Shown here: positions 15,972 to 24,616 of the stretch, piece by piece | Layout of the letters: each line of letters opens with the position of its first letter | Numbering within the stretch: the stretch's first letter is position 1 | Source: Streptomyces sp. HUAS CB01 | Lineage (GTDB): Bacteria; Actinomycetota; Actinomycetes; Streptomycetales; Streptomycetaceae | Assembly (NCBI RefSeq): GCF_030406905.1 | Contig: NZ_CP129137.1 | Coordinates: 992,001 to 1,056,000 of the forward strand | DNA length: 64,000 nucleotides | Direction: 5' to 3' | The notes under the pieces: generated by a model | Told to the model about the DNA's origin: nothing | Database searches by the model: none | The model's input: the letters and a program-made list of their open reading frames with translations, nothing else | Made by a program: the position numbers and the translations under genes

Positions 15972-17126
15972 TCAGGCCGCAGGCGCCGTTGCGAGGATGG
16001 TGGCGACCGCCGTCCCGATCTGCTGATCGGTGAGGTCGGCGCGCGCCGTGAGCCTGATCCGTGAGATCCCGTCCGGCACGGACGGCGGCCGGAAGCAGCC
16101 CACGGCCAGCCCGGCGGCCCGGCAGTCCGCCGCCCAGCGCACCGCCGACTCCGGCGACGGCGCCTGCACGGAGACGACGGCCGCGTCCGGCCGGGCAGCG
16201 GTCAGCCCCGCCGCCGTCAACCTCCCGTGCAGCGTGCCCGCCACGGTCCGGGCCCGGTCCGCGAGGCCCGGCTCGCGGCGCAGCAGCCGCAGGCTCGCGA
16301 GGGCGGCGCCCACCGCGGCCGGGGCGAGTCCGGTGTCGAAGATGAACGTACGGGCGGCGTTGACGAGATGCTCGATCACCCGCGCCGGGCCGAGGACCGC
16401 CCCGCCCTGGCTGCCGAGGGACTTGGAGAGGGTGAGGGTGGCGACGACACCCGGAGCCCCGTCGAGGCCCGCCGCCTGCAGGGCTCCCCTGCCGCCCTCG
16501 CCGAGGACGCCGAAACCGTGTGCGTCGTCCACCACCAGGGCGGCCCCGTGCCCACGGCACACTCCTGCGAAGGCGCCCAGCGGCGCGGCGTCGCCGTCCA
16601 CCGAGAAGACCGAGTCGGACACGAGCAGGGCTCTCCGGCCGGGGTGGGCGTCGAGCGTCTTGGCCACGGCCTCCGGATCGGCGTGCGCCACGACGGCGGT
16701 CTCCGCGCGCGCGAGCCGGCAGCCGTCGACGATCGAGGCGTGGTTGCCGGCGTCCGAGACGATGAGGGACCCGTGCGCGCTGAGGGCCGTGAGCACCGCG
16801 AGGTTCGCCGCGTACCCGGAGGAGAACACCAGCGCGGCCTCGAACCCGCAGAACTCCGCCAGTTCGCGCTCCAGTTCCGCGTGCAGCTCGGTGCTGCCGG
16901 TCACCAGCCGGGAGCCGGTCGCCCCCGCTCCCCACCGCCGGGCGGCCGAGGCGGCCGCCTCGGTGACCTCGGCCCTGCGGGTGAGGCCGAGGTAGTCGTT
17001 GCTCGCCAGGTCGAGCAGGTCCGACGCCGCGGGCCGCGGGCGGAGCGCACGGACGAGGCCCGCCTCCGCACGTCGGCGCGCCGCTTCGTCCGTCCAGTCG
17101 AAAGGATCCTGAGGCACTGGGGGCAT
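15972..17126 (-). CDS. bioF: 8-amino-7-oxononanoate synthase
   Basis: 384 residues, a PLP-dependent alpha-oxoamine synthase joining pimeloyl thioester and alanine in biotin synthesis. Visible features: LDLASNDYLGLTRR near the N-terminus, GATGSRLVTGSTELHAELE, the DDAHGFGVLGEGGRGAL block and the PLP lysine in TLTLSKSLGSQGG. ATG 17126 is preceded by AAAGGA. It is divergent from bioB, sharing a 142-bp control region. Confidence 0.94.
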   Translation of the reverse strand: MPPVPQDPFDWTDEAARRRAEAGLVRALRPRPAASDLLDLASNDYLGLTRRAEVTEAAASAARRWGAGATGSRLVTGSTELHAELERELAEFCGFEAALVFSSGYAANLAVLTALSAHGSLIVSDAGNHASIVDGCRLARAETAVVAHADPEAVAKTLDAHPGRRALLVSDSVFSVDGDAAPLGAFAGVCRGHGAALVVDDAHGFGVLGEGGRGALQAAGLDGAPGVVATLTLSKSLGSQGGAVLGPARVIEHLVNAARTFIFDTGLAPAAVGAALASLRLLRREPGLADRARTVAGTLHGRLTAAGLTAARPDAAVVSVQAPSPESAVRWAADCRAAGLAVGCFRPPSVPDGISRIRLTARADLTDQQIGTAVATILATAPAA

Positions 17127-17183
17127 GGTCCGGTCCTTTTGTAGGCAGCGAACAGACCCTAGCGGGGGACGCCAGAGGTCAGA

Positions 17184-17199
17184 GTGTGGCCATACACAC
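17184..17199. promoter_or_regulatory. Inverted repeat between bioF and bioB
   Basis: GTGTG-GCCATA-CACAC, perfect 5-bp arms with a 6-bp spacer, lies midway in the divergent bioF-bioB region. It is the best operator candidate for joint control of both biotin transcripts. It does not match the BioQ site pattern I know from corynebacteria and mycobacteria. Confidence 0.45.
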
Positions 17200-17268
17200 A
17201 CCTCAATCGGGGGCTGTTGTGGAGTTCCTCCTTGGCCGGGGGGCTTCCGGTAAGCAAGGATCTGCGCC

Positions 17269-18441
17269 ATGGACCTCCTGAACACGCTGGTGGACAAGGG
17301 CCTGCGGCGTGAGCTGCCGACCCGCGAAGAAGCGCTCGCCGTACTGGCGACCTCCGACGACGATCTGCTCGATGTGGTGGCCGCGGCCGGAAAGGTGCGC
17401 CGTCAGTGGTTCGGGCGGCGGGTGAAACTCAACTATCTCGTCAACCTCAAGTCCGGGTTGTGTCCGGAGGACTGTTCGTACTGTTCCCAGCGGCTCGGTT
17501 CCAAGGCGGAGATCCTCAAGTACACCTGGCTGAAGCCGGACGAGGCGTCCGAGGCGGCGGCCGCCGGGGTCGCCGGCGGCGCGAAGCGGGTCTGCCTGGT
17601 CGCCAGCGGCCGCGGTCCGACGGACCGCGACGTCGACCGTGTCTCGAAGACCATCGCGGCCATCAAGGAGCAGAACGAGGGCGTCGAGGTCTGTGCGTGC
17701 CTGGGGCTGCTCTCCGAGGGCCAGGCGGAGCGGCTGCGCGACGCCGGCGCCGACGCGTACAACCACAACCTCAACACGTCCGAGGGGACGTACGGGGACA
17801 TCACGACCACGCACACGTACGCGGACCGCGTGGACACGGTCCAGAAGGCGCATGCCGCCGGGCTGTCGGCCTGCTCGGGACTGATCGCGGGCATGGGCGA
17901 GAGCGACGAGGACCTGGTCGACGTGGTGTTCGCGCTGCGGGAGCTGGACCCCGACTCGGTACCGGTGAACTTCCTCATCCCGTTCGAGGGCACGCCCCTC
18001 GCCAAGGAGTGGAACCTGACGCCCCAGCGGGCGCTGCGGATCCTCGCGATGGTCCGGTTCGTGTGCCCGGACGTGGAGGTGCGTCTCGCGGGCGGCCGCG
18101 AGGTCCATCTGCGCACGCTGCAGCCGCTGGCGCTGCATCTCGTCAACTCGATCTTCCTCGGCGACTACCTCACCAGTGAGGGGCAGGCCGGCAAGGCGGA
18201 CCTGGAGATGATCACGGACGCGGGCTTCGAGGTCGAGGGCTCGGACACCACGACCCTGCCGGCGCACCGGGCGGGCGCCGCCGCGGGCGGCTGCGGTTCG
18301 CACGGCGGCGGGGGCTGCGCCCCGTGCGGCGACACCGCCGAGGAGGCCGCGCCCGAGACCGCCGGCGCCTCCGGGGCTCGCCCCGACCTGGTGGCCGTCC
18401 GCCGGCGCGGCGCGGGAACCGACCTCGCCCCCAATGCGTAG
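17269..18441 (+). CDS. bioB: Biotin synthase (radical SAM)
   Basis: 390 residues. The radical-SAM cluster motif is [10 protein letters not shown] (CxxxCxxC). Other family marks are [20 protein letters not shown] and [20 protein letters not shown]. It inserts sulfur into dethiobiotin. Compared with the E. coli enzyme it has a C-terminal extension of about 60 residues containing [16 protein letters not shown], a Gly/Cys-rich knot that may bind metal. ATG 17269 has AAGGAT upstream. Confidence 0.95.
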   Translation: MDLLNTLVDKGLRRELPTREEALAVLATSDDDLLDVVAAAGKVRRQWFGRRVKLNYLVNLKSGLCPEDCSYCSQRLGSKAEILKYTWLKPDEASEAAAAGVAGGAKRVCLVASGRGPTDRDVDRVSKTIAAIKEQNEGVEVCACLGLLSEGQAERLRDAGADAYNHNLNTSEGTYGDITTTHTYADRVDTVQKAHAAGLSACSGLIAGMGESDEDLVDVVFALRELDPDSVPVNFLIPFEGTPLAKEWNLTPQRALRILAMVRFVCPDVEVRLAGGREVHLRTLQPLALHLVNSIFLGDYLTSEGQAGKADLEMITDAGFEVEGSDTTTLPAHRAGAAAGGCGSHGGGGCAPCGDTAEEAAPETAGASGARPDLVAVRRRGAGTDLAPNA

Positions 18442-19735
18442 CTCCGCCGCACGCGGGCTGGTGGCCCTGGACCGGGCCCACGTCTGGCACCCGTACGGCC
18501 CCATGCCGGGCCGTACGGACCCGCTGGTCGTGGAGTCCGCGTCCGGGGTACGGCTCCGGCTCGCCGAACCGGCCCACGGGCAGACCGAACTGGTCGACGG
18601 CATGTCGTCGTGGTGGTCGGCGGTGCACGGCTACAACCACCCCGTGCTGAACGAGGCCGCGCGCGGCCAGCTCGAACGGATGAGCCACGTCATGTTCGGC
18701 GGGCTCACCCACGAGCCGGCCGTCCGGCTCGCCACCCGGCTCGTCGAGATCACTCCGGAACCCCTGCGGCACGTCTTCCTCTGCGACTCGGGCTCGGTGT
18801 CCGTCGAGGTCGCGGTCAAGATGTGCCTCCAGTACTGGCGTTCGACGGGACGCCCGGACAAACGCCGGCTGCTGACCTGGCGCGGCGGCTACCACGGCGA
18901 CACCTGGCAGCCCATGTCGGTGTGCGATCCCGAGGGCGGGATGCACGAGTTGTGGTCCGGGGTCCTCCAGCGGCAGGTCTTCGCGGACGCACCCCCGGCC
19001 GGCCACGACGCACCCTTCGACCCCGCGTATGCCGAACATCTGCGCGAGCTCGTCGCGCGGCACGCCGACGAACTGGCCGCGGTGATCGTGGAACCGGTGG
19101 TGCAGGGCGCGGGCGGGATGCGGTTCCACTCCCCCGCCTATCTGCGGGTGCTGCGGGAGGCCTGCGACGAGCACGACGTGCTGCTGGTCCTCGACGAGAT
19201 CGCCACCGGGTTCGGGCGCACGGGCAGGCTCTTCGCGACGGAGCACGCGGGTGTCTCACCCGATGTCATGTGTCTGGGCAAGGCGCTGACCGGCGGTTAT
19301 CTGTCCATGGCGGCGACGCTGTGCACGGGAAGGGTGGCCGACGGCATCTCGCGTGGCGAGGTGCCCGTGCTGGCCCACGGGCCGACCTTCATGGGCAATC
19401 CGCTCGCGGCGGCGGTCGCGTGCGCGTCGATCGACCTGCTGCTCTCCCAGGACTGGGAGCGGGAGGTCAAGCGTCTGGAGACCGGGCTCCGCGCCGGGCT
19501 GGCGGAAGCGGCCGGCATCGACGGCGTCCTGGACGTCCGCGTCCTGGGCGGGATCGGCGTCGTCCAGCTCGACCGGCCCGTGGACATGGCTGCGGCGACC
19601 GGGGCCGCCGTCCGTGAGGGCGTGTGGCTGCGTCCCTTCCGCGATCTGATCTACACCATGCCGCCGTACGTCACGAGCGACGCGGATCTCGCGCTGATCA
19701 CGCGGGCGGTCCGCGCCGCCGCCGCGGCGGGCTGA
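18434..19735 (+). CDS. bioA: Adenosylmethionine-8-amino-7-oxononanoate aminotransferase
   Basis: 433 residues, class III PLP aminotransferase converting KAPA to DAPA. Diagnostic parts: HVWHPYGPM near the N-terminus, [35 protein letters not shown] PLP phosphate site ([20 protein letters not shown]), [20 protein letters not shown] and the PLP lysine in [12 protein letters not shown]. It overlaps bioB by 8 bp and has no ribosome site, so translation is probably coupled. Confidence 0.95.
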   Translation: MRSSAARGLVALDRAHVWHPYGPMPGRTDPLVVESASGVRLRLAEPAHGQTELVDGMSSWWSAVHGYNHPVLNEAARGQLERMSHVMFGGLTHEPAVRLATRLVEITPEPLRHVFLCDSGSVSVEVAVKMCLQYWRSTGRPDKRRLLTWRGGYHGDTWQPMSVCDPEGGMHELWSGVLQRQVFADAPPAGHDAPFDPAYAEHLRELVARHADELAAVIVEPVVQGAGGMRFHSPAYLRVLREACDEHDVLLVLDEIATGFGRTGRLFATEHAGVSPDVMCLGKALTGGYLSMAATLCTGRVADGISRGEVPVLAHGPTFMGNPLAAAVACASIDLLLSQDWEREVKRLETGLRAGLAEAAGIDGVLDVRVLGGIGVVQLDRPVDMAAATGAAVREGVWLRPFRDLIYTMPPYVTSDADLALITRAVRAAAAAG

Positions 19736-19794
19736 ACCGGGGACGTGCGGGGGGGCCTGCCTCACCCGTACGTCCATCACCAGCAAGGAGCACC

Positions 19795-20547
19795 ATGGGC
19801 GTCATCGTCGTCAGCGGCACCGGTACCGAGATCGGGAAGACCGTCGTCACCGCGGCCGTCGCCGCGACGGCCGCCGCGCAGGGCCGGTCGGTCGCGGTGC
19901 TGAAGCCGGCTCAGACGGGCCTCTCGCGGGGCGAGCCGGGTGACGCCCAGGAGGCGGCTCGCCTCGGCGGCCCGGGGGTCGCGGGGTTCGAACTCGCCCG
20001 GTTCCCCGAGCCGCTCGCCCCGGCCACGGCGGCCCGCCGGGCCGGCCTGGCGCCGGTCGGGCCGCACGAGGTCGCCGACGCGGCCGCGAAGCTGGCGGGG
20101 GAGCACGACCTGGTTCTGGTCGAGGGCGCGGGCGGGCTGCTCGTCCGGTTCGACGGGAAGGGTGGCACGCTCGCGGACGTCGCTCGACTGCTGGACGCGC
20201 CGGTGCTGGTCGTGGCCCCGGCCGGGCTCGGGACGCTCAACGCGACCGCGCTCACCACGGAAGCCCTGCGCGCCCGTTCCCTGGAGCCGCTGGGAGTGGT
20301 GGTGGGCAGCTGGCCCGCGACGCCCGACCTCGCCGCCCGCTGCAACGTGGCCGATCTGCCGGAATCGGCCGGAGCGGCACTGCTCGGGGCGGTCCCCGAG
20401 GGCTCCGGCTCACTGGCTCCCGAGGCGTTCCGGGACGCGGCGCCGCGCTGGCTGGCGCCCGCGCTCGACGGGTCCTGGGACGCGGAGGCGTTCGCGGCGG
20501 ACTTCGGGCCCGGGCCGTACGCTGAGCGCCATGCGAGCACGGGTTGA
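19795..20547 (+). CDS. bioD: ATP-dependent dethiobiotin synthetase
   Basis: 250 residues. The P-loop GTGTEIGKTVVTAA and the substrate lysine in VLKPAQTGL are typical, followed by LVEGAGGLLVRFD. It closes the ureido ring of dethiobiotin. ATG 19795 has AAGGAG 4 bp upstream; the longer upstream frame overlaps bioA out of frame and is not credible. Third gene of bioBAD. Confidence 0.95.
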   Translation: MGVIVVSGTGTEIGKTVVTAAVAATAAAQGRSVAVLKPAQTGLSRGEPGDAQEAARLGGPGVAGFELARFPEPLAPATAARRAGLAPVGPHEVADAAAKLAGEHDLVLVEGAGGLLVRFDGKGGTLADVARLLDAPVLVVAPAGLGTLNATALTTEALRARSLEPLGVVVGSWPATPDLAARCNVADLPESAGAALLGAVPEGSGSLAPEAFRDAAPRWLAPALDGSWDAEAFAADFGPGPYAERHASTG

Positions 20548-20875
20548 GGAGATCGTTTTCGACTGCGCGGAGCCGTCGGCCCTCGCACGGTTCTGGGCCG
20601 AGCTGCTCGGCGGCGAGGCCGTCGAACGCAGCGCCGACTGGGCGTACGTCGACCCGCCCGGCTTCGTGCGCGTCGCCTTCCAGCGGGTTCCCGAGGGCAA
20701 GACCGTCAAGAACCGGCTGCATCTGGATGTCGGCGCCGGCGACGTGGACTCGGCGGCCGCCTGGGCGGCCCGGCTCGGCGCGACTCCGGCCGGGGCGGTG
20801 GTCACGGACGACTACGGCCGCTTCCAGGTGATGCTGGACCCGGAGGGGAACGAGTTCTGCTTCGTGGGCGAGTGA
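20531..20875 (+). CDS. VOC/glyoxalase-like protein
   Basis: 114 residues, one VOC (glyoxalase-like) domain: EEIVFDCAEPSALARFWAEL, then NRLHLDVGAGDVDSAAAWAA and MLDPEGNEFCFVGE. The metal-site His (LHLDV) and Glu (NEFCF) are retained. It overlaps bioD by 17 bp and so rides on the biotin transcript, but the family is too broad to assign a substrate. Confidence 0.86.
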   Translation: MRARVEEIVFDCAEPSALARFWAELLGGEAVERSADWAYVDPPGFVRVAFQRVPEGKTVKNRLHLDVGAGDVDSAAAWAARLGATPAGAVVTDDYGRFQVMLDPEGNEFCFVGE

Positions 20876-21035
20876 CGACCCCGGCTCATGGCCGCAGGGC
20901 AGGCCGGCCCGGGGTGACGGCCGCGGCGCGCCGGGGCCCGGGCGGGAGTCCCGGCAGCGCGCCCGGCGCGCCGCCGCGGAACGCGCCTGACTGAGTCGGG
21001 TCGCTCGGGGGGAGAATCACCCTGTTCGCCGTCCT

Positions 21036-21059
21036 GCCGTACGAGGCGGTTCGTACGGC
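21036..21059. promoter_or_regulatory. 9-bp inverted repeat upstream of the methyltransferase gene
   Basis: GCCGTACGA-GGCGGT-TCGTACGGC, perfect arms, 35 bp before the start at 21094. It could be an operator or a 5'-UTR hairpin. The rest of 20876-21093 has GC-rich inverted repeats that probably end the bioBAD transcript. Confidence 0.5.
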
Positions 21060-21093
21060 GGACGGACGAGTCGTACTCCGGAGGAGGCCAGCC

Positions 21094-21774
21094 ATGCTGT
21101 CGCGCAGCTCCAGGGTTCCCCGGGACGCCGTACACCATCCGCTGTTCGCCCGCTTCTACGCCCGGTTCAGCGTGGCGGCCGACCTCAAGGGCGGTGTGGC
21201 CGCGCACCGTGAGGAACTGCTCGCCGGTCTCTCGGGCCGCGTGATCGAGATCGGCGCGGGGAACGGGCTGAACTTCGCGCACTACCCGGCGGCGGTCTCC
21301 GAGGTCGTCGCCCTGGAACCGGAGCGCACCCTGCGGCAGTTGGCGGTCACGGCCGCGGTGCACGCCGACGTGCCCGTCGACGTGGTGCCGGGCGCGGCGG
21401 AGGCGCTGCCCGTGAAGAGCGAGGCCTTCGACGCGGCGGTCGCCTCACTGGTGCTGTGCAGCGTGCGGGATCTGCCACGCGCCCTCGCGGAGATCAAGCG
21501 CGTCCTGCGCCCCGGTGGTGAACTGCGGTTCTTCGAGCACGGGGCCGCTCCCGGCCGGCCCATGGCCGCGGTGCAGCGCGGCCTGGACCGTACCGTGTGG
21601 CCGCGGATCTTCGGGGGCTGTCACACCGCCCGTGATCCGCTCGGCGCGATCGAGGCCGCCGGCTTCGAACTGGGGACGTACCGCAGTCTGCGCGTGCCCG
21701 GGAAGGGGCCCGGGCTGCCGACGTCCTTCTGTGTACTGGGCGTTGCCCGCCGACCGCACGAGGACACTCGCTGA
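21094..21774 (+). CDS. Class I SAM-dependent methyltransferase
   Basis: 226 residues. Motif I is VIEIGAGNGLNFAHYP, followed by the acidic loop VVALEPE, motif post-I EALPVKSEAFDAAVASLVL and VLRPGGELRFFEH. This is the UbiE/YrrT-like Methyltransf_11 type; the substrate cannot be told. ATG 21094 follows GGAGGAGG. The C-terminal codons PHEDTR form the first copy of a tandem repeat that continues past the stop. Confidence 0.88.
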   Translation: MLSRSSRVPRDAVHHPLFARFYARFSVAADLKGGVAAHREELLAGLSGRVIEIGAGNGLNFAHYPAAVSEVVALEPERTLRQLAVTAAVHADVPVDVVPGAAEALPVKSEAFDAAVASLVLCSVRDLPRALAEIKRVLRPGGELRFFEHGAAPGRPMAAVQRGLDRTVWPRIFGGCHTARDPLGAIEAAGFELGTYRSLRVPGKGPGLPTSFCVLGVARRPHEDTR

Positions 21775-21826
21775 GCCCGTCGGCCGCACGAGGACACGCC
21801 CGACCCCGTCAGCCGCACGAGGACAC
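21754..21826. repeat. Three copies of a 29-30 bp tandem repeat
   Basis: The core CCGCACGAGGACAC recurs at 21754, 21784 and 21813. The first copy is inside the methyltransferase gene and the other two are beyond its stop, so the repeat array grew out of the 3' end of the gene. Confidence 0.85.
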
Positions 21827-21954
21827 TTGCCGGGCTCATCGGCCGGCTGCGACCGCGGGGGCGCGCCGACCGTGCCTGCACCGGTCGGACGGTGCGCCAC
21901 CGGCTCCGCGGACCGGCCGGGGCCCACCGCTCCGAAGGCCGCCGGTCCCGGGGG

Positions 21955-22326
21955 TCACTGGATCCAGCCGCGCAGTTCGCGTGCGATCCCGTGGACGCCG
22001 GTCTTGCCCTCCTTCACCAGCCGTGCGAGGTCACGCACGCGTTCGGGGGAGGTCGCCACCGGCAGTCCGCTCGCGACGAGGTAGCCGTAGGCGACCGCCG
22101 TCGCGAACATCGCATTGGAGTGCTCCAGGGCAGGCACGTGCACGAGCACCTGCATCAAGGCGGCGGCGCGCGTGTACGGCTCGTCGTAGACGGCCATGCC
22201 GAAGATCTCCGCCTCATGGCGGCTGACCGCGGCGATCAGCGCACCCCAGTCGGTGACCTGCGGGTCTCCGGGCATCTTCTGCTCGGCGACCATGAGCAGC
22301 CAGGCGAGATCGATCGACAGGTTCAA
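21955..22326 (-). CDS. Fic/Doc-like toxin component, degenerate motif
   Basis: 123 residues, helical, resembling proteins annotated as Fic-family toxin components in Streptomyces. Where Fic/Doc proteins carry HPFxxGNxR or HxFxDxNKR this protein has HVPALEHSNAMFATAVAYGYL: the Asn is kept but the catalytic His, acidic residue and Arg/Lys are not in register. It may have lost AMPylation or kinase activity. ATG 22326 overlaps the antitoxin stop by 4 bp (ATGA), the standard toxin-antitoxin coupling. Confidence 0.75.
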   Translation of the reverse strand: MNLSIDLAWLLMVAEQKMPGDPQVTDWGALIAAVSRHEAEIFGMAVYDEPYTRAAALMQVLVHVPALEHSNAMFATAVAYGYLVASGLPVATSPERVRDLARLVKEGKTGVHGIARELRGWIQ

Positions 22327-22658
22327 CGCTCGCCTTGCGCGGTCGCCTTGGTGCGCCGGGTCCGGCGCCCGGTGCCGCTGGACTCGCCCGCGCTCGCGCC
22401 TGCGACCGGGCCCTCGCCGCCCGGCGGGTGCGCGGGAGCGGCCTGGGCCGGGGCTCCGAACTCCTCGGCGAACACCGATTCGTACTGCTTCATGAAGTCG
22501 GCCGCGGCCTCGACGAAGGCACGCCCCACCTCACCCGCGTCCTGCTTGACGAGCTCCTCGATGTACCGGTTCACGCTGAGCCCGCGCTGATGCGCCCTGC
22601 GGCGCGCCGCAGCGGCGGTGCTCTCGTCCACCCGTACGTTCAACTGTGTCTTGGCCAC
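22323..22658 (-). CDS. Ribbon-helix-helix antitoxin
   Basis: 111 residues. The N-terminal 45 residues are a ribbon-helix-helix DNA-binding domain: [20 protein letters not shown], then QRGLSVNRYIEELVK. The remainder is a helical linker and a Pro/Gly/Thr-rich basic tail, probably the toxin-binding part. It is upstream of the Fic-like gene and probably represses the pair. Confidence 0.83.
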   Translation of the reverse strand: MAKTQLNVRVDESTAAAARRRAHQRGLSVNRYIEELVKQDAGEVGRAFVEAAADFMKQYESVFAEEFGAPAQAAPAHPPGGEGPVAGASAGESSGTGRRTRRTKATAQGER

Positions 22659-22778
22659 CCCTTCAAGCTAGCGCCGTGACGCTAGCGGCGGCAAGGGGAG
22701 CGCAGCCCGGACAGGAGGACGTTTCCACGTCACCGCGCACCACGGCGCGCGCATGAACGCGCCGTCGGAGGAGGACAG

Positions 22779-23657
22779 TTGATCAAACCGTTCCGGTTCG
22801 GGATCACCATGGTGACGCCGGCCGACGGCGTGGAGTGGCGCGCGCGGTGCCGGCGCGCCGAGGAACTCGGTTACGACGTCATCCAGGTGCCCGACCACCT
22901 GGGCATGGTCGCCCCCTTCCCCGCACTGATCGCTGCCGCGGAGGCGACCGAACGCCCCCGGGTGGGCACGTTCGTCCTCAACGCCGCGTTCTGGAACCCC
23001 GCGCTGCTCGCCCGTGAGATCGCCACGGCCGACGCGCTGACGGGCGGAAGGCTCGAGATCGGACTGGGAACGGGCTATGTGAAGGAGGAACACGACCGGG
23101 CGGGGCTGGAGTTCCTTCCGCCGGGCAGGCGCGTGGACCGGCTCCGGAGCACCGTCGACGAGATCGAGCGGCTCCTCGCGGACGACGGGCACGCCCCGCG
23201 CCCGGTGCAGCGCCCCCGGCCCCCGCTGCTGCTCGGCGGGAACGGCGACCGGCTGCTGCGGCTGGCGGCCGAGCGGGCGGACGTCGTGGGCTTCACCGGG
23301 GCCCGGACCGGGGACGGAGGGCCGGGCGTGCTCACCGCCGGCGAAATGGACGAACGCGTGGCGGCCTACCACGGGTTCGCGGCCGGGCGTGCGGAACCGG
23401 CCGAGCTGAACCTGCTGATTCAGGTCGTCGCCGTGACCGACGACCGGCAGGCTGCGGTCGAGTCGCTGCTCCCGCTGGTCCCCCCGCTGGGCACGGAGGA
23501 CGTGCTGGAACTGCCGGTGCTGGCGGTCGGCACCGTACGGCAGATCGCCGACCAGCTGCGGGCGCGGCGCGAGCGGTACGGCTTCTCGTACCTGACGGTC
23601 CTCGACCCGTCGATGGAGGCATTCGGCCAGGTGATCAGGGAACTCCGCGGCACCTGA
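22779..23657 (+). CDS. F420-dependent LLM-class oxidoreductase
   Basis: 292 residues, luciferase-like TIM barrel: FRFGITMVTPADGVEWRARC, GYDVIQVPDHLGM, RLEIGLGTGYVKEEHDRAG and PPLLLGGNGDRLLRLAAERAD. Actinobacterial members use the deazaflavin F420 to reduce varied substrates; the pattern fits the TIGR03621 subgroup as I remember it. The start is an uncommon TTG at 22779, chosen because GGAGGAGGAC lies 4-12 bp upstream and no ATG or GTG is in frame nearby. Confidence 0.88.
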   Translation: MIKPFRFGITMVTPADGVEWRARCRRAEELGYDVIQVPDHLGMVAPFPALIAAAEATERPRVGTFVLNAAFWNPALLAREIATADALTGGRLEIGLGTGYVKEEHDRAGLEFLPPGRRVDRLRSTVDEIERLLADDGHAPRPVQRPRPPLLLGGNGDRLLRLAAERADVVGFTGARTGDGGPGVLTAGEMDERVAAYHGFAAGRAEPAELNLLIQVVAVTDDRQAAVESLLPLVPPLGTEDVLELPVLAVGTVRQIADQLRARRERYGFSYLTVLDPSMEAFGQVIRELRGT

Positions 23658-23957
23658 ACCGCCCGACCCGGTGCGCATGGCCGGAACGGTTACGGGAAAG
23701 CGCGTGTCGGAGGCGGGCGCGCGAGGGCGTGCCACCGGAGCGGTCGCGGGAGGCGCGCAGGTGGGCAGGAGCATGTTGAGGGCGGTGGAGCACGGCGCGG
23801 CCGTGGAACGCCAGGGCGTCGCCGGGGCAACCTCCGGCGCGGGCGGCGCGACCACCCGCGGAGCGCGGGGCGGGATGCGCCCCTGCCACCGGCGGAACCC
23901 GGGCCGGGCCCGGAATCCCTTCGACGGCACGTCCGGGACGGTGATGGGATGGCCACC

Positions 23958-24380
23958 ATGAGCGATCCTCGGACAAGGCCCGCCTCGCCGGCCGATCTCG
24001 ACGCCGTGCTCGCCTTCTGGAAGGTGGCCGCCGAGGGCACGAGCATCAGCGACGACCGGGGCGGGGTCGAACTGCTGGTGGCCAGGGACCCGGAGGCCCT
24101 GATCCTCGCCGAGCGCGACGGGGTGCTGGCCGGAACGGTCATCGCGGGTTTCGACGGCTGGCGCTGCCATCTCTACCGGCTGGCGGTCCATCCCGGTCAC
24201 CGGCGGCAGGGAGTCGGCGGTGCGCTGCTCAAGGCGGCGGAGGAGCGGTTCCTGAGGCTGGGCGGGAGGCGCGGTGACGCGATGGTGCTCGACCGGAACG
24301 AGTCCGCGCACCCCGCGTGGCGGGCGGCCGGCTACACGCCCGAGCCGCAGTGGAGCCGCTGGGTGAAGCCGCTCGCCTAG
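23958..24380 (+). CDS. GNAT-family N-acetyltransferase
   Basis: 140 residues. A compact acetyltransferase with the acetyl-CoA loop HPGHRRQGVGGALLKAAEE (R/QxxGxG/A) and the preceding beta strand CHLYRLAVHP. The substrate is unknown. ATG 23958 is favoured (GGGATGG upstream); ATG 23949 in the same frame is possible. The 300 bp before it contains no recognisable gene. Confidence 0.85.
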   Translation: MSDPRTRPASPADLDAVLAFWKVAAEGTSISDDRGGVELLVARDPEALILAERDGVLAGTVIAGFDGWRCHLYRLAVHPGHRRQGVGGALLKAAEERFLRLGGRRGDAMVLDRNESAHPAWRAAGYTPEPQWSRWVKPLA

Positions 24381-24616
24381 GGAGCGGGCGCGGGGCCGGC
24401 CACGGGCGGGGCGGTGGACCTGCGGGCGGATGCGCGTCAGAGGCGGGCCGGCCGGTCCCCGCATTGCCGTACGGCCGACGACAGGCCGAAGACCAGGAGG
24501 GTCGCTTGCCCTCCGCGTGAACGAAAGGTGTGAGCGTCCTCCCATGCGCGAGCCCCAGGCGGCTGACGTCGCGCGATCCTCATCGCCCTGCCGGACCATG
24601 GGACGGAGGTGAACCG

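Noticed and set aside
23671..23961. 96-residue plus-strand frame before the acetyltransferase
   Set aside because: Gly/Ala/Arg-rich, no ribosome site and no family pattern; it overlaps the next start.
24518..24612. Short upstream reading frame before the CNNM gene as a leader peptide
   Set aside because: No supporting ribosome site or codon pattern; also no match to the magnesium or manganese riboswitch patterns I know.
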